Source: DASQFQ01 sp963722815
GTDB taxonomy: Bacteria > Actinomycetota > Thermoleophilia > Solirubrobacterales > Solirubrobacteraceae
DNA: 64,000 bases
Direction of reading: 5' to 3'
Assembly: GCA_963722815.1 (NCBI GenBank)
Contig: CAVROM010000004.1
Location: 349,505-413,504 of the forward strand
Part shown: one piece after another, positions 7,643 to 18,641 of the stretch
Position numbering within the stretch: the stretch's first letter is position 1
How the letters are laid out: every line of letters starts with the position of its first letter
Notes under the pieces: model-generated
What the model was told of the DNA's origin: nothing
Seen by the model: only the letters and a program-made list of their open reading frames with translations
Database searches by the model: none
Made by a program: the position numbers and the translations under genes

Positions 7643-8455
7643 ATGAAACGGATCCTGATCACCGGCGCGTCGTCCGGCATCGGCGCTGCAACCGCCCTGC
7701 ACCTCGACCGGCAGGGCATGGAGGTGTTCGCCGCGGTCCGCGAGCCGGAGGGCGCAGGCGCACTTGCCACGGCGTCCGGCCGCCTGCGGACGATCGCCCT
7801 CGACGTCACCGATCCCGGATCGATCGAGCGGGCGATGGCCGAGGTCAGCGGTGGGCTCGACGGGCTCGTCAACAACGCGGGCATCGGCGTCCCCGGCCCG
7901 CTCGAGGTGCTCGCGGCCGACGACCTGCGCGAGCAGCTCGAGGTCAACGTCATCGGGCAGGTCGCGGTCACGCAGGCCGCCCTGCCGCTGCTGCGCCGGG
8001 CGGCCGGGCGCATCGTCTTCGTCGGCTCGGTGGGCGGCCGGCTCGCCTCGCAGTTCGCGGGCCCGTACCACGCGTCGAAGTTCGCAATCGAGGCGATCGC
8101 GGACGTCTGGCGCCAGGAGCTCGAGCCCGAGGCGATCGCGGTCGTGCTCGTCGAGCCGAGCGCGATCTCGACCCCGATCTGGGACAAGGCGATCGAACGG
8201 CTCGATTCGCTGCTCGCGGGCTCGGACCCGCGGCTCGGCCGCTATCGGGAGCGCCTCGCGAGCTTCCGCGACAGCCTCCAGAGCGCCGACGAGCACGGCA
8301 AATCGCCCGACGACGTCGCCGAGGCGATCGAGCAGGCCCTGACCGAGGACGAGCCCGACACCCGCTACGTGGTGGGAGCGGCCGGGAAGCTCGCCACCGC
8401 GCTGCGTCCGCTCATCCCCGACCGGCTCGCCGACAAGCTCGGCGAGCGAACCTGA
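7643..8455 (+). CDS. Short-chain dehydrogenase/reductase (SDR)
   Basis: A 270-residue classical SDR. The cofactor loop is TGASSGIG at residues 7-14, NNAG marks the central strand, and Ser with YHASK gives the catalytic Ser-Tyr-Lys set. An Arg after the second strand (AAVREPEG) favours NADP over NAD. The C-terminal region resembles 17-beta-hydroxysteroid or retinol dehydrogenase-like members, but the substrate cannot be assigned. It runs 29 nt ahead of an SRPBCC gene on the same strand and probably shares its terminator. Confidence 0.9.
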   Translation: MKRILITGASSGIGAATALHLDRQGMEVFAAVREPEGAGALATASGRLRTIALDVTDPGSIERAMAEVSGGLDGLVNNAGIGVPGPLEVLAADDLREQLEVNVIGQVAVTQAALPLLRRAAGRIVFVGSVGGRLASQFAGPYHASKFAIEAIADVWRQELEPEAIAVVLVEPSAISTPIWDKAIERLDSLLAGSDPRLGRYRERLASFRDSLQSADEHGKSPDDVAEAIEQALTEDEPDTRYVVGAAGKLATALRPLIPDRLADKLGERT

Positions 8456-8484
8456 GCAAGGCCCCGGGGGATACGCTCGCGGCC

Positions 8485-8919
8485 ATGGCCAAGACCGTGC
8501 GCTCGACCGACATCGCCAAGCCGCCCGAAGTGGTCTTCCCGTACCTCTTCGAGGCGGACAAGGTCCCGCAGTGGACCACCGGCCTCCACGGCTACCAGCG
8601 GCTGGACGGCGGCGCGCTCGGGAAGGGGTCGAAGTTCCGCGAGAACCTCGAGGTGTCGGGGCAGAAGATCGACGCCGAGCTCGAGATCACCGCCTTCGAT
8701 CCGCCGCACCGCGCCGAGTCTCGCACCGAGATCCGCGGGATCGACGTGATCTCGACCTACGAGCTCACGCCCTCAGGCGCGGGCACGCGGCTGACCCAGA
8801 CGATCGAGGCGACGGGCGGCGGGCTGAAGGGCCGTGTGCTGATCCCCGTCATCCAGCCCCATCTGGAGAAGAAGCTCGACGCTGACCTCGCCGCGCTGGC
8901 CTCGCTCCTGAACGACTAG
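8485..8919 (+). CDS. SRPBCC (START/Bet v1-like) family protein
   Basis: A 144-residue protein with the helix-grip pattern of polyketide cyclase/dehydratase-type SRPBCC proteins: an N-terminal strand (KTVRSTDIAKPPEVVFPYL), a WTTGLHGYQRLDGG segment and a long C-terminal helix. Such proteins bind hydrophobic ligands; a specific role is not visible. The start ATG 8485 has TACGCT 7 nt upstream and no ribosome binding site. The longer upstream frame is read-through of another gene. Its stop codon lies inside a perfect 30-nt palindrome. Confidence 0.8.
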   Translation: MAKTVRSTDIAKPPEVVFPYLFEADKVPQWTTGLHGYQRLDGGALGKGSKFRENLEVSGQKIDAELEITAFDPPHRAESRTEIRGIDVISTYELTPSGAGTRLTQTIEATGGGLKGRVLIPVIQPHLEKKLDADLAALASLLND

Positions 8920-8945
8920 AGGCCCCGGGATCCCGGGGCCTCTAG
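8916..8945. terminator. Perfect 30-nt palindromic terminator
   Basis: Two 15-nt arms, CTAGAGGCCCCGGGA and its exact complement, meet without a spacer and include the TAG stop of the SRPBCC gene. An RNA hairpin of about 13 GC-rich pairs would form directly behind the coding region. There is no U-tract, as is usual for terminators in GC-rich actinobacteria. Confidence 0.7.
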
Positions 8946-9095
8946 AGAGGATCTGGCATAGGCCGCCTCCTGTCGTGGTGCACTCGGCAGCACTGGTGGG
9001 GAGCCGTTCCGGCGGTCGCGGGCCGCCAGTCCCACACCCACGCCTTCCCGCTCCGCGCTCAAAGGGCGCCTATCGGCCTCGGCTGAGTGCTGCCA

Positions 9096-9128
9096 CGGAA
9101 CGGCCCGGAGACGGTACCGGCCGTTCCG
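9096..9128 (-). terminator. Terminator hairpin behind aceB
   Basis: The 10-bp arms CGGAACGGCC (9096-9105) and GGCCGTTCCG (9119-9128) pair perfectly around a 13-nt loop. They start 3 nt beyond the aceB stop, in the direction of its transcription. A further GCCGTTCC at 9003-9010 could compete for the same arm. Between this hairpin and the terminator at 8945 I see no gene. Confidence 0.7.
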
Positions 9129-9131
9129 CGA

Positions 9132-10709
<1,578 letters not shown>

Positions 10710-10713
<4 letters not shown>

Positions 10714-11994
10714 CGGATCTCCTCGGGTCGCAGGTTGCGCTGCGAGGCGTCCAGCAGCGTCATCGGGTGGAAGATCGGGACCTCACGATCCATGTACCCA
10801 GCGATCTGCAGGGCGCACCCCGGGTTGCCGGCGGCGATCGCGTCGGGCTCGGTGGCGGCGAGGTTGTCGGCCTTGCGCTTGCCCAGCTTGGCCGCGGCCT
10901 CCGGCTGCACGAGGTTGTAGATCCCGGCCGAGCCGCAGCAGATCTGCCACTCGTCGGGCTCGACCAGCTCGAGGTCGGGTATCGAACGCAGGAGCTCGCG
11001 CGGCGGCTCGCGCACGCCCTGGGCGTGGGCGAGGTGGCAGGCGTCGTGGTAGGCGACCTTGAGCGCAACGGGTGGCGGACGACGCGCGGCTCGCAGCTCG
11101 GCGAGCAGCTCTGACACGTCCTTGACCTTGGCGCTGAACGCCTCGGCGCGCTCGCTCCACTCGGGGTCGTCCGCCAGCAGGTGCGCGTAGTCCTTCATCC
11201 CCGAGCCGCAGCCGGCGACGTTGACGGCGATCGCATCGAAGTCCTCGTAGGCCTCGATCGTCTCGCGCGCCAATGCGAGCGCCTCGTCCTCGAGCCCCGC
11301 GTGCATCATCAGCGAGCCGCAGCAGCGCGGCGAGCGCGGCGCGTGGACCTCGAAGCCCTCGGCGGCCAGCACGCGCACCGTGGCGGCGTTGACGTCGCCG
11401 AAGAACACGCGGTTGATGCAGCCCTGCATCAGCGCGATCCGGCCGCGCGACTCGCCGCGGGCCGGCGTCAGCTTCGGGAGCTGCCGGAACGCGGCGCTCG
11501 CGGGGACGTCGGGGGCCAGCCCGAGCAGCGACTGCAGCTTCGGGATCGGGAGCTTGCCGAGCGCGTCGTTGAGGCCGGTCTTCTGCTGCAGCGCCAGCAC
11601 CGGCACCAGCGCGCGCAGCCGCCCGGGGTGGGTGAAGAGCTCGAAGATCCCGCGCCGCCACGCGCGCTGCCACAGCGGGCGGTCGTAGTTGCGCTCGAGC
11701 TGCGGCCGCGTCTGCTCGATCAGCTTGTCGTACTGGACGCCCGACGGGCAGGCGGTCACGCACGCCATGCAGCCGAGGCAGCGGTCGAAGTGGGTGACCA
11801 TCTCGTCCGAGAGCTCGGCGTCCTCGTGGCCGACCCGCATCAGCACGATGCGGCCGCGCGGCGAGTCCATCTCCTCCTCGAACGTCAGGTAGCTCGGGCA
11901 CGTCGGCAGGCAGAAGCCGCAGTGCACGCAGTCCTTGATCAGCTCCGGGTCCGGCGGGCGGTGCTCGTCCCAGGCGCGCCTCGACCAGATCCAT
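10710..11994 (-). CDS. glcF: Glycolate oxidase iron-sulfur subunit (one apparent frameshift)
   Basis: Electron-transfer subunit of glycolate dehydrogenase. Two 4Fe-4S motifs (CVHCGFCLPTCPSY and CLGCMACVTACPSGVQY) are followed by two CCG cysteine-rich domains (RCCGSLMMHAG and QICCGSAGIYN). The intact frame begins only at HCGFC, but upstream in another frame is MDLVEA from an ATG at 11994 that overlaps the glcE stop. The frames join near 11972-11983; removing one base gives about 427 residues. Order glcD-glcE-glcF with 4-bp overlaps matches the known operon. Confidence 0.92.
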
Positions 11995-13169
11995 CAGATG
12001 CCTCCCAGATAGGCGCCGGGGCGGAAGATGCGGTGGGTGTCGAAGCGCTCCTTGATGCGGCGCATGACCTGCAGCGCGCCCGCGTCGACAGGGCCCCAGG
12101 GATCGAAGTCGCTGCGCAGGCCGGCGGGGCCGTCGAGCAGTACGACCGGCCGCGGCTGCAGCGCATCGCGGACGTCGGTGGCGCGCCGCGCGAGCTCGCC
12201 GGCGTCGAGCGCGATCCACGAGAGCCCGTGGGCGGCGCGCGAGACGAGCGAGCCCTCCGCCCGCTCGGCCACGCGGATCGCGGTGGCGAGGTCGGTCACG
12301 CGGCCGGAGACCTTGAGCACGGCGCCGCCCCCCGCCGACGACCCCTCGCCCTCGACCGACGCCGCCCTCTGCGCCGCGCGAAGCGCGGCCCAGAGATCGT
12401 CGTCATCGTCGGTCGTCTGAACACTTTCGAGGCCCGCCTCGCGCATGCGCCCGGCCGCGACCTCGGCCTGGTCGCCCGCGCTCGCCCCGCCGAAGCGCAC
12501 GAGCAGGCGACCTGAGCCCTGCTGCCAGGCGGCGTCGAGCGAGTCGGCCTCGAGCGGGAGCGCGGCCAGCTTCGTCGCGGCGGCGGCGAGCACGTCGGCG
12601 TCGTCGCTCGCGCCGAACGCGGTCGCGGTGGCGACCGGCTTGGGGTGCAGCCGCACGGTGACGTCGAGGATCAGGCCGAGCGTCCCGTACGAGCCGGTGA
12701 ACAGCTTGCCGAGGTCGTAGCCCGCGACGTTCTTGATCACCTTCGAGCCCGCCTTCGCGATCGTGCCGTCGGACAGCGCGAGCGTGATGCCGAGGACGAG
12801 GTCGCGCACGCCGCCGTAGCGGTGGCGCAGCGGGCCGGAGTCGGCCGCCGCCACGAGGCCGCCGATCGTCGTCGCGTCACCCGCGCCGAGCGGCGGGTCG
12901 AGCGCGAACATCTGCCCCGCCTCGGCGAACAGCGCCTGTGCCTCGGCCAGCGGCACGCCGGCCTGCAGGACCGCGGTCAGGTCGCCCTCGTTGTGCTCGA
13001 GGATCTTCGCCATCCCGGCGGTCTCGAGCTCGACCGCGATCGGCTCGCCGATGCCGCCCCAGTCGAGCTTCGTGCGCCCGCCCACGGGCCGGACCGCGCG
13101 CCCCGCCTCCCCGAGCGAGCGCAGCAGCTCAGCCGCCTCCTCGGGCGAGCCGGGCCGCTCCGTCGTCAC
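11994..13169 (-). CDS. glcE: Glycolate oxidase FAD-binding subunit GlcE
   Basis: About 391 residues; the FAD-binding type 4 domain has PVGGRTKLDWGG near the start, GAGDATTIGGLVAAADSG and the conserved YDLGKLFTGSYGTLGLI. In GlcDEF it pairs with GlcD, and electrons leave through GlcF to the quinone pool. GTG 13169 was chosen because homology begins right after it (TTERPGSPEEAAELL). An in-frame GTG at 13211 overlaps the glcD TAG and is the alternative. Its stop overlaps the glcF start. Confidence 0.9.
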   Translation of the reverse strand: MTTERPGSPEEAAELLRSLGEAGRAVRPVGGRTKLDWGGIGEPIAVELETAGMAKILEHNEGDLTAVLQAGVPLAEAQALFAEAGQMFALDPPLGAGDATTIGGLVAAADSGPLRHRYGGVRDLVLGITLALSDGTIAKAGSKVIKNVAGYDLGKLFTGSYGTLGLILDVTVRLHPKPVATATAFGASDDADVLAAAATKLAALPLEADSLDAAWQQGSGRLLVRFGGASAGDQAEVAAGRMREAGLESVQTTDDDDDLWAALRAAQRAASVEGEGSSAGGGAVLKVSGRVTDLATAIRVAERAEGSLVSRAAHGLSWIALDAGELARRATDVRDALQPRPVVLLDGPAGLRSDFDPWGPVDAGALQVMRRIKERFDTHRIFRPGAYLGGI

Positions 13170-13210
13170 CTCTGCACCTGCTCGGCCGAGGCCTCGTCCC
13201 GCCGTCGCCA

Positions 13211-14693
13211 CTAGAACCTCTCGGCGAGCCCGGCGGCTTCCAGCGGGTGGACCCGGTACGGGCCCGGGACCTCGCCGCACAGGCGCGGCGTGGGCATCAC
13301 CTTCGTCGGGTTGGCGAGCCCCGCGGGATCGAACGCGCAGCGCAGGCGCTGGAACGCGGCCAGGTCGGGCTCGTCGAACATCTTCGGCATGTGCTTCTTC
13401 TTGTCGACCCCGACGCCGTGCTCGCCGGTGATCGAGCCGCCGGCCTCCAGGCAGGCGTCGAGGATCAGGCCGGAGAGCTCCTCGGCCTTCTCCGCCTCGC
13501 CCTCCTTGCGTCCGTCGTAACAGACGAGCGGGTGCAGGTTCCCGTCCCCGGCGTGGAAGACGTTGGCGACCTGCATTCCGTACTCCTTCGACAGCTCGTC
13601 GAGGCGCTCGAGCACCTCGGGCAGCTTGGTGCGCGGGATCACGCCGTCCTGCACGAAGTAGTTCGGGGCGATCCGGCCCATCGCGGGGAAGGCGGCCTTG
13701 CGCGTCTTCCAGAACAGCTGGCGCTCGGCCTCGTCCCTGGCGATGCGAATGTCGTCGGAGCCGCACTGCTCGCAGATCTGCACGACCTCGTCGAAGCGCG
13801 CCTCGCACTCGCGCTCGGCGCCGTCGAGCTCGATCAGCAGCGCCGCGGCGCGGCCGACCGGGTAGCCGGCGTGAGCCATCTGCTCGGACGCCTCGATCGC
13901 GAGCTCGTCCATCATCTCGATCGCACCCGGCACCACGCCGGCGGCGACGATCTCGGAGACGACCTTGCCGGCGTCGCTGGTGGAGTCGAAGAAGGCGACC
14001 AGCGTCTTCGTCGTCTCCGGCGCCGGCACGACCCGCAGCCAGGCCTTGGTGGCGATGCCGAGCGTGCCCTCGGAGCCGACGAACGCGCCCATCAGGTCGT
14101 AGCCGGGGGTGTCGAGCTCCTTGCCGCCGAGCTGGATCATCTCGCCGTCGGGCATCACGATCTCGAGCCCGCACACGTAGTTGGTCGTGAACCCGTACTT
14201 GAAGCAGTGTGCGCCGCCCGAGTTCTCGGCCAGGTTGCCGCCGATCGAGCAGACGATCTGGCTCGACGGGTCGGGCGGATAGAAGAAGTCGGGCGCGACG
14301 GCGCCGGTGACCTCGAGGTTGGTGACGCCCGGCTCGACGCACACGCGCTGGTTCTCGAGGTCGACGTCGAGCACGCGCTTCATGCGCGAGAGCACGATCA
14401 GGATCCCGTCGGAGATCGGCAGCGCGCCGCCGGAGAGGCCGGAGCCCGCGCCGCGCGCCACGAACGGCACGTCGGCGGCCGCGCACGCGCGCACGACCGC
14501 CTGCACCTCCTCGGCGCTGCCCGGCAGCACCGCCGCCGCGGGCACGCCCTTGTACTGGAGCAGCCCGTCCGACTCGTAGGTCCGCAGCTGGTGCGCCTGC
14601 GTGTAGACCCACTCGTCGCCGACGGCCTCGCGCAGCTCGGCGACGAGCGGCGTCAGGTCCTTGCGCTTGCTCCAGTTCCGGCGCGACGCTCAC
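13211..14693 (-). CDS. glcD: Glycolate oxidase catalytic subunit GlcD (one apparent frameshift)
   Basis: FAD-linked oxidase that converts glycolate (or D-lactate) to glyoxylate. Motifs include PFVARGAGSGLSGGALP, GGNLAENSGGAHCFKYG for FAD, and C-terminal VFHAGDGNLHP and GEHGVGVDKKKHM typical of GlcD. The uninterrupted frame begins at a GTG at 14545, but about 45 upstream residues (DLTPLVAELREAVGDEW and on) clearly belong. A GTG at 14693 overlapping the permease stop starts the protein, with one extra base near 14668. Corrected length is about 493 residues, normal for GlcD. Confidence 0.92.
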
Positions 14694-15939
14694 TTGTCCC
14701 CGACCACCATCCAGTCAAGTATCCCGGTCGACTGCAGGTAGATGATCACGCACATGGCGAGGATGAGCACGATGCTCCAACCGACCACCTTCCGGAAGAG
14801 CACGCCCTCCTGGCCGCCCATGCCGACTGCGGCAGCGCCAATGGCGAGGTTCTGGGGCGAGATCATCTTGCCGAGCACACCGCCGGACGAGTTCGCGGCG
14901 GCGAGCAGCGTCGGCGAGTAGCCGGCCTTCTGCGCGGCCGCGACCTGCAGCGTGCCGAACAGCGAGTTCGACGAGGTGTCGGAGCCTGTCACCGCCACGC
15001 CGAGCCAGCCGATGATCCCGGACAGGAACGGCAGGATGCCGGACGCGCCGGCGATCCACGGCCACCGCGGCGCCCGCGATCGCGGGCTGTGGGCCGCGGC
15101 CGTTGGCCTCGCCGTGCAGCGGCTCGCTCGGGCTCCAGACCTGGACGAGCGCCACGATGGAGGCAGCGGAGAGCAGCGACGCGACGATGTCGGTGAGTTC
15201 GACCGAGATGTAGTTCGAGCACACGAACTGGCCGATCGCGAACGTGAGGCCGCCGACGATCGCGGCCGGCCACGCCTGCCGGATCCCGCGCCCGCCGTCG
15301 ACCATCCCGACGAGGATCAGCGGCACGACCAGCGCCAGCAGCGGCGTCTGGCGGCCGACCATGGCGCCGAGGTCGTCCTGGGGGAGGCCGGTGACCTGCG
15401 CGAGCGTGACGATCGGGATCGCGATCGCGCCGAACGCGACCGGCGCGGTGTTGGCGACCAGCGCCACGGAGGCGGCCTTGATCGGCTCGAAGCCGAGCGC
15501 GATCAGCATCACCGCGGTGATGGCGACCGGCGTGCCGAAGCCGGCCAGCGCTTCGAGGAGCGCGCCGAACGAGAAGGCGATGATCGGGGCCTGGACGCGC
15601 TGGTCGTCCGAGACGCGGTTGAACGCGCGCCGGAGCACGGCGAAGTGGCCCGTCTCGACCGTCATGTTGTAGATCCACAACGCGACGAAGACGATGTACA
15701 TGATCGGGAAGATCCCGAAGGCGGCGCCCTCGAGGCCGCTGTCGAGCGCCTGCCCGACCGGCATCGAGTAGACGATGATCGCGATGAGGAGCGCAGCGAG
15801 CAGCGCGATCAGCGAGGCCCAGTGCGCCTTCATCTTCACCCCGCCGAGGAGCACGAACAGCACGACGATCGGTATCGCGGCGACGAGCGAGCTGGCGAAC
15901 AGCGAGTCGCCGACCGGGGTCAAGTACCTGCTTGTACAT
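14690..15939 (-). CDS. lldP: L-lactate/glycolate permease (LctP family), frameshifted with an internal gap
   Basis: Membrane carrier for lactate and glycolate. It has family segments GALLEALAGFGTPVAITAVM, VALVANTAPVAFGAIAIPI and, near the end, GWLGVAVTGSDTSSNSLFG. The true start MYKQV (ATG 15939, with GGGAGG upstream) is split from TPVGDSLFASS by an extra T near 15924, and a second shift lies near 15070. Even after correction it is about 415 residues, against roughly 550 in known LldP and GlcA. The missing 130 or so residues fall at the second break, so this may be a real deletion or a collapsed assembly. It heads the glcDEF-aceB operon. Confidence 0.85.
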
Positions 15940-16015
15940 GCCTCATCCTCCCGTTGAGGGCCTCTCCCTCTCCGGGACGTACCCCGGGTGCCCCTGCACT
16001 ACGCTCCCGCGGACC

Positions 16016-16687
16016 GTGCGGGTCGCGCTGTTCGTCACCTGTTTCAACGACACGCTGTTCCCGGCCACGGGGCGCGCGGTGGTCGAGCTGCTCGAGCGGC
16101 TCGGGGTCGAGGTCGAGTTCCCCGAGGCACAGACGTGCTGCGGCCAGATGCACGGCAACTCGGGCTACGCGGACCATGGCGACGGGTTGGCCGAGCGCTG
16201 GCGGCGGGTGTTCGCCGCCTACGACACGGTCGTCTCCCCGAGCGCGTCGTGCACCGCGTTCCTGCGCGAGAAGGGGGTCGAGCGGGTGTTCGAGCTGACC
16301 GAGTTCCTGGTCGACGAACTTGGCGTGGAAGACGTCGGCGCCTCCTTCCCGCACCGCGTCGCCTACCACCCGACGTGCCACTCCCTGCGGCCGCTGCAGG
16401 TGGGCGACCGGCCGCTGCGGCTGCTGCGCGCGGTGCAGGGGATCGACCTGGTGGAGATCGAGGACGCGCAGGAGTGCTGCGGCTTCGGCGGCACGTTCGC
16501 GGTCAAGAACGCGGACACGTCGATGGCGATGCTCTCGGACAAGCTGCGGCACCTGCTCGACACGCGCGCGGAGGTGTGCACCTCGGCCGACAACTCGTGC
16601 CTGATGCACCTCGGCGGCGCGCTGCGGCGGCAGCGGGCCGGCGTGCGGACCGTCCATCTGGCGGAGATACTGGCGGCCCGGGAATGA
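16016..16687 (+). CDS. lutA: L-lactate utilization protein A, (Fe-S)-binding
   Basis: A 223-residue member of the LutABC lactate oxidation complex. It contains two cysteine-rich CCG domains: CCGQMHGNSGY and the later ECCGFGGTFAVKN, which ligate iron-sulfur clusters or act in disulfide chemistry. The frame is open from 15932, but homology starts at GTG 16016 (VRVALFVTCFNDTLFP), 10 nt after a TACGCT hexamer, which suits a leaderless start. It diverges from lldP across a 76-bp promoter gap and overlaps lutB by ATGA. Confidence 0.9.
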   Translation: MRVALFVTCFNDTLFPATGRAVVELLERLGVEVEFPEAQTCCGQMHGNSGYADHGDGLAERWRRVFAAYDTVVSPSASCTAFLREKGVERVFELTEFLVDELGVEDVGASFPHRVAYHPTCHSLRPLQVGDRPLRLLRAVQGIDLVEIEDAQECCGFGGTFAVKNADTSMAMLSDKLRHLLDTRAEVCTSADNSCLMHLGGALRRQRAGVRTVHLAEILAARE

Positions 16688-18054
16688 AGGGATTTCCGGC
16701 CGCGGCGCACGAGACCCTGCAGGACGCCCAGCTCCGGCGCAACCTCGGCAAGGCGACCACGACGATCCGCGCGAAGCGGCTCGCCACGATCGCGGAGCTC
16801 GACGACTGGGAGGCGCTGCGGGCGGCCGGCTCGGCGATCAAGGCGCGGACGATGGCGACGCTGCCCGAGCAGCTCGAGCGGCTCGAGGCGTCGGTGCAGC
16901 GGGCCGGGGGCGTCGTCCACTGGGCGCGCGACGCCGCCGAGGCGAACGCGATCGTGGCGGGCATCGCGGGCGATCACGGAGCGGGCGAGGTGATCAAGGT
17001 CAAGTCGATCGCGACCGACGAGATCGGGCTCAACGACGCCCTTGCCGCCCAGGGCATCGAGGCGATCGAGACCGATCTGGCCGAGCTGATCATCCAGCTC
17101 GCGGGCGAGGAGTCGTCGCACATCCTCGTGCCGGCCATCCACAAGAACCGCGCCGAGATCCGGCGGCTGTTCGAGCGCACGATCGCCCAGGGGCAGAACC
17201 TCGGGTGGGAGGCGAGCGGGATCGCCGAGGCGGCCCGGCGCCACCTGCGCGAGAAGTTCCTGACCGTGGGAGTGGCGGTCTCCGGCGCGAACTTCGGGAT
17301 CGCCGAGACGGGGACCGTCGCGGTGGTCGAGTCCGAGGGCAACGGGCGCATGTGCACGACGCTGCCCGAGGTGCTCGTGACGGTGATGGGGATCGAGAAG
17401 CTGCTGCCGGAGTGGCGCGACCTCGAGGTCTTCCTCCAGCTGCTGCCGCGCTCCTCGACCGCCGAGCGGATGAACCCGTACACGTCGCTGTGGACCGGCG
17501 TGCGCGAGGACGACGGGCCGAAGGAGTTCCACCTCGTCCTGCTCGACAACGGCCGCACACAGACGCTGGCCGACGAGGTCGGGCGCCAGGCGCTGCACTG
17601 CATCCGCTGCTCCGCCTGCCTGAACGTGTGCCCCGTGTACTCGCGCGCGGGCGGCGCGGCCTACGAGTCGGTCTATCCGGGCCCGATCGGCGCGATCCTC
17701 ACCCCGCAGCTGCGCGGCCTCGACCAGGCGCCGACGCTGCCGTGGGCCTCGTCGCTGTGCGGCGCCTGTTACGAGGCGTGCCCGGTCAAGATCGACATCC
17801 CGAGCGTGCTGGTCCACCTGCGCGGGCGCGTCGTGCGCGAGCAGAAGAAGCGCACCGATCCGGAGAAGCTGGCGATGGACGCGGTGGGCAAGGTCTTCTC
17901 GTCGCAGAAGCGCTACGAGGGGGCGCAGAAGCTCTCGAAGCTCGGCCGCGGCCCGCTCGGCAAGCTGCCGGTGCCCGGCTGGAGCGGGATGCGGGACCTG
18001 CCGCAGGTCCCCGACCACACGTTCAGGGAGTGGTGGCGTGACCGCGCGCGATGA
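16684..18054 (+). CDS. lutB: L-lactate utilization protein B, LUD domain with 4Fe-4S
   Basis: A 456-residue iron-sulfur protein of the lactate-oxidising complex. An N-terminal LUD domain includes KSIATDEIGLNDAL and GANFGIAETGTVAVVESEG. Two 4Fe-4S motifs follow: CIRCSACLNVCPVYSRAGG and CGACYEACPVKIDIP. Length and order match Bacillus LutB. The ATG overlaps the lutA stop and its own stop overlaps lutC, so the three are translated as one unit. Confidence 0.93.
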   Translation: MKGFPAAAHETLQDAQLRRNLGKATTTIRAKRLATIAELDDWEALRAAGSAIKARTMATLPEQLERLEASVQRAGGVVHWARDAAEANAIVAGIAGDHGAGEVIKVKSIATDEIGLNDALAAQGIEAIETDLAELIIQLAGEESSHILVPAIHKNRAEIRRLFERTIAQGQNLGWEASGIAEAARRHLREKFLTVGVAVSGANFGIAETGTVAVVESEGNGRMCTTLPEVLVTVMGIEKLLPEWRDLEVFLQLLPRSSTAERMNPYTSLWTGVREDDGPKEFHLVLLDNGRTQTLADEVGRQALHCIRCSACLNVCPVYSRAGGAAYESVYPGPIGAILTPQLRGLDQAPTLPWASSLCGACYEACPVKIDIPSVLVHLRGRVVREQKKRTDPEKLAMDAVGKVFSSQKRYEGAQKLSKLGRGPLGKLPVPGWSGMRDLPQVPDHTFREWWRDRAR

Positions 18055-18641
18055 GGTTCTCGGCGCGCGTCCGCTCTGCGCTCGGCGAGGCGCCGGCTGT
18101 GCCGGAGGTGCCACGGGACTACCACGGCCCGGGCGCGGCGGCGGCAGACGTGGAGCTGTTCTGCGAGCGGGTTGCCGACTACAAGGCGACCGTCCACCGC
18201 ACGACCCCCGACGACCTTGCCGCGCGCATCAAGGCCGTGTGCGCGGCGCACGGCGCCACACGGCTCGCGGGGACGATCGAGGGCTTCGAGGACGCCGCGC
18301 TCGGCGCGCGCGAACTCGACGCGCTCGACGGCGTCGTCACCGGCTGCGCGCTGGGGATCGCCGAGACCGGGACGATCGTGCTCGACGGCGCCGAAGCCTC
18401 GGGCCGCCGCGCGCTGACGCTCGTGCCCGACCTGCACGTCTGCGTCGTCCACGAGGAGCAGATCGTCGCCTCCGTGCCCGACGCCGTCGACCGCCTCGCC
18501 GAGGCGGCCCGCGCCGGGCGCCCGATCACGCTGGTGTCGGGGCCGTCGGCGACGTCGGATATCGAGCTCGATCGGGTGGAGGGGGTTCACGGTCCCCGGC
18601 GCCTGGAAGTGCTCGTCGTAGCGCCAGCGCCGCGAGCATGA
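18051..18641 (+). CDS. lutC: L-lactate utilization protein C, LUD domain
   Basis: A 196-residue LUD-domain protein, third component of LutABC, which oxidises L-lactate to pyruvate. The conserved core is GCALGIAETGTIVLDGAEASG and the late VSGPSATSDIELDRVEGVHG, where the Gly and Asp residues are hallmarks. It is coupled to lutB by ATGA. Its last 116 nt overlap the 3' end of the convergent glycosyltransferase gene, an unusually long overlap. Confidence 0.9.
   Translation: MRFSARVRSALGEAPAVPEVPRDYHGPGAAAADVELFCERVADYKATVHRTTPDDLAARIKAVCAAHGATRLAGTIEGFEDAALGARELDALDGVVTGCALGIAETGTIVLDGAEASGRRALTLVPDLHVCVVHEEQIVASVPDAVDRLAEAARAGRPITLVSGPSATSDIELDRVEGVHGPRRLEVLVVAPAPRA

Noticed and set aside
8986..9104. 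Interleaved complementary segments resembling a pseudoknot RNA
   Set aside because: The strongest pairing is the 10-bp hairpin 9096-9128, a simple terminator for aceB. The remaining pair is only 9 bp, and no conserved RNA family was recognised.
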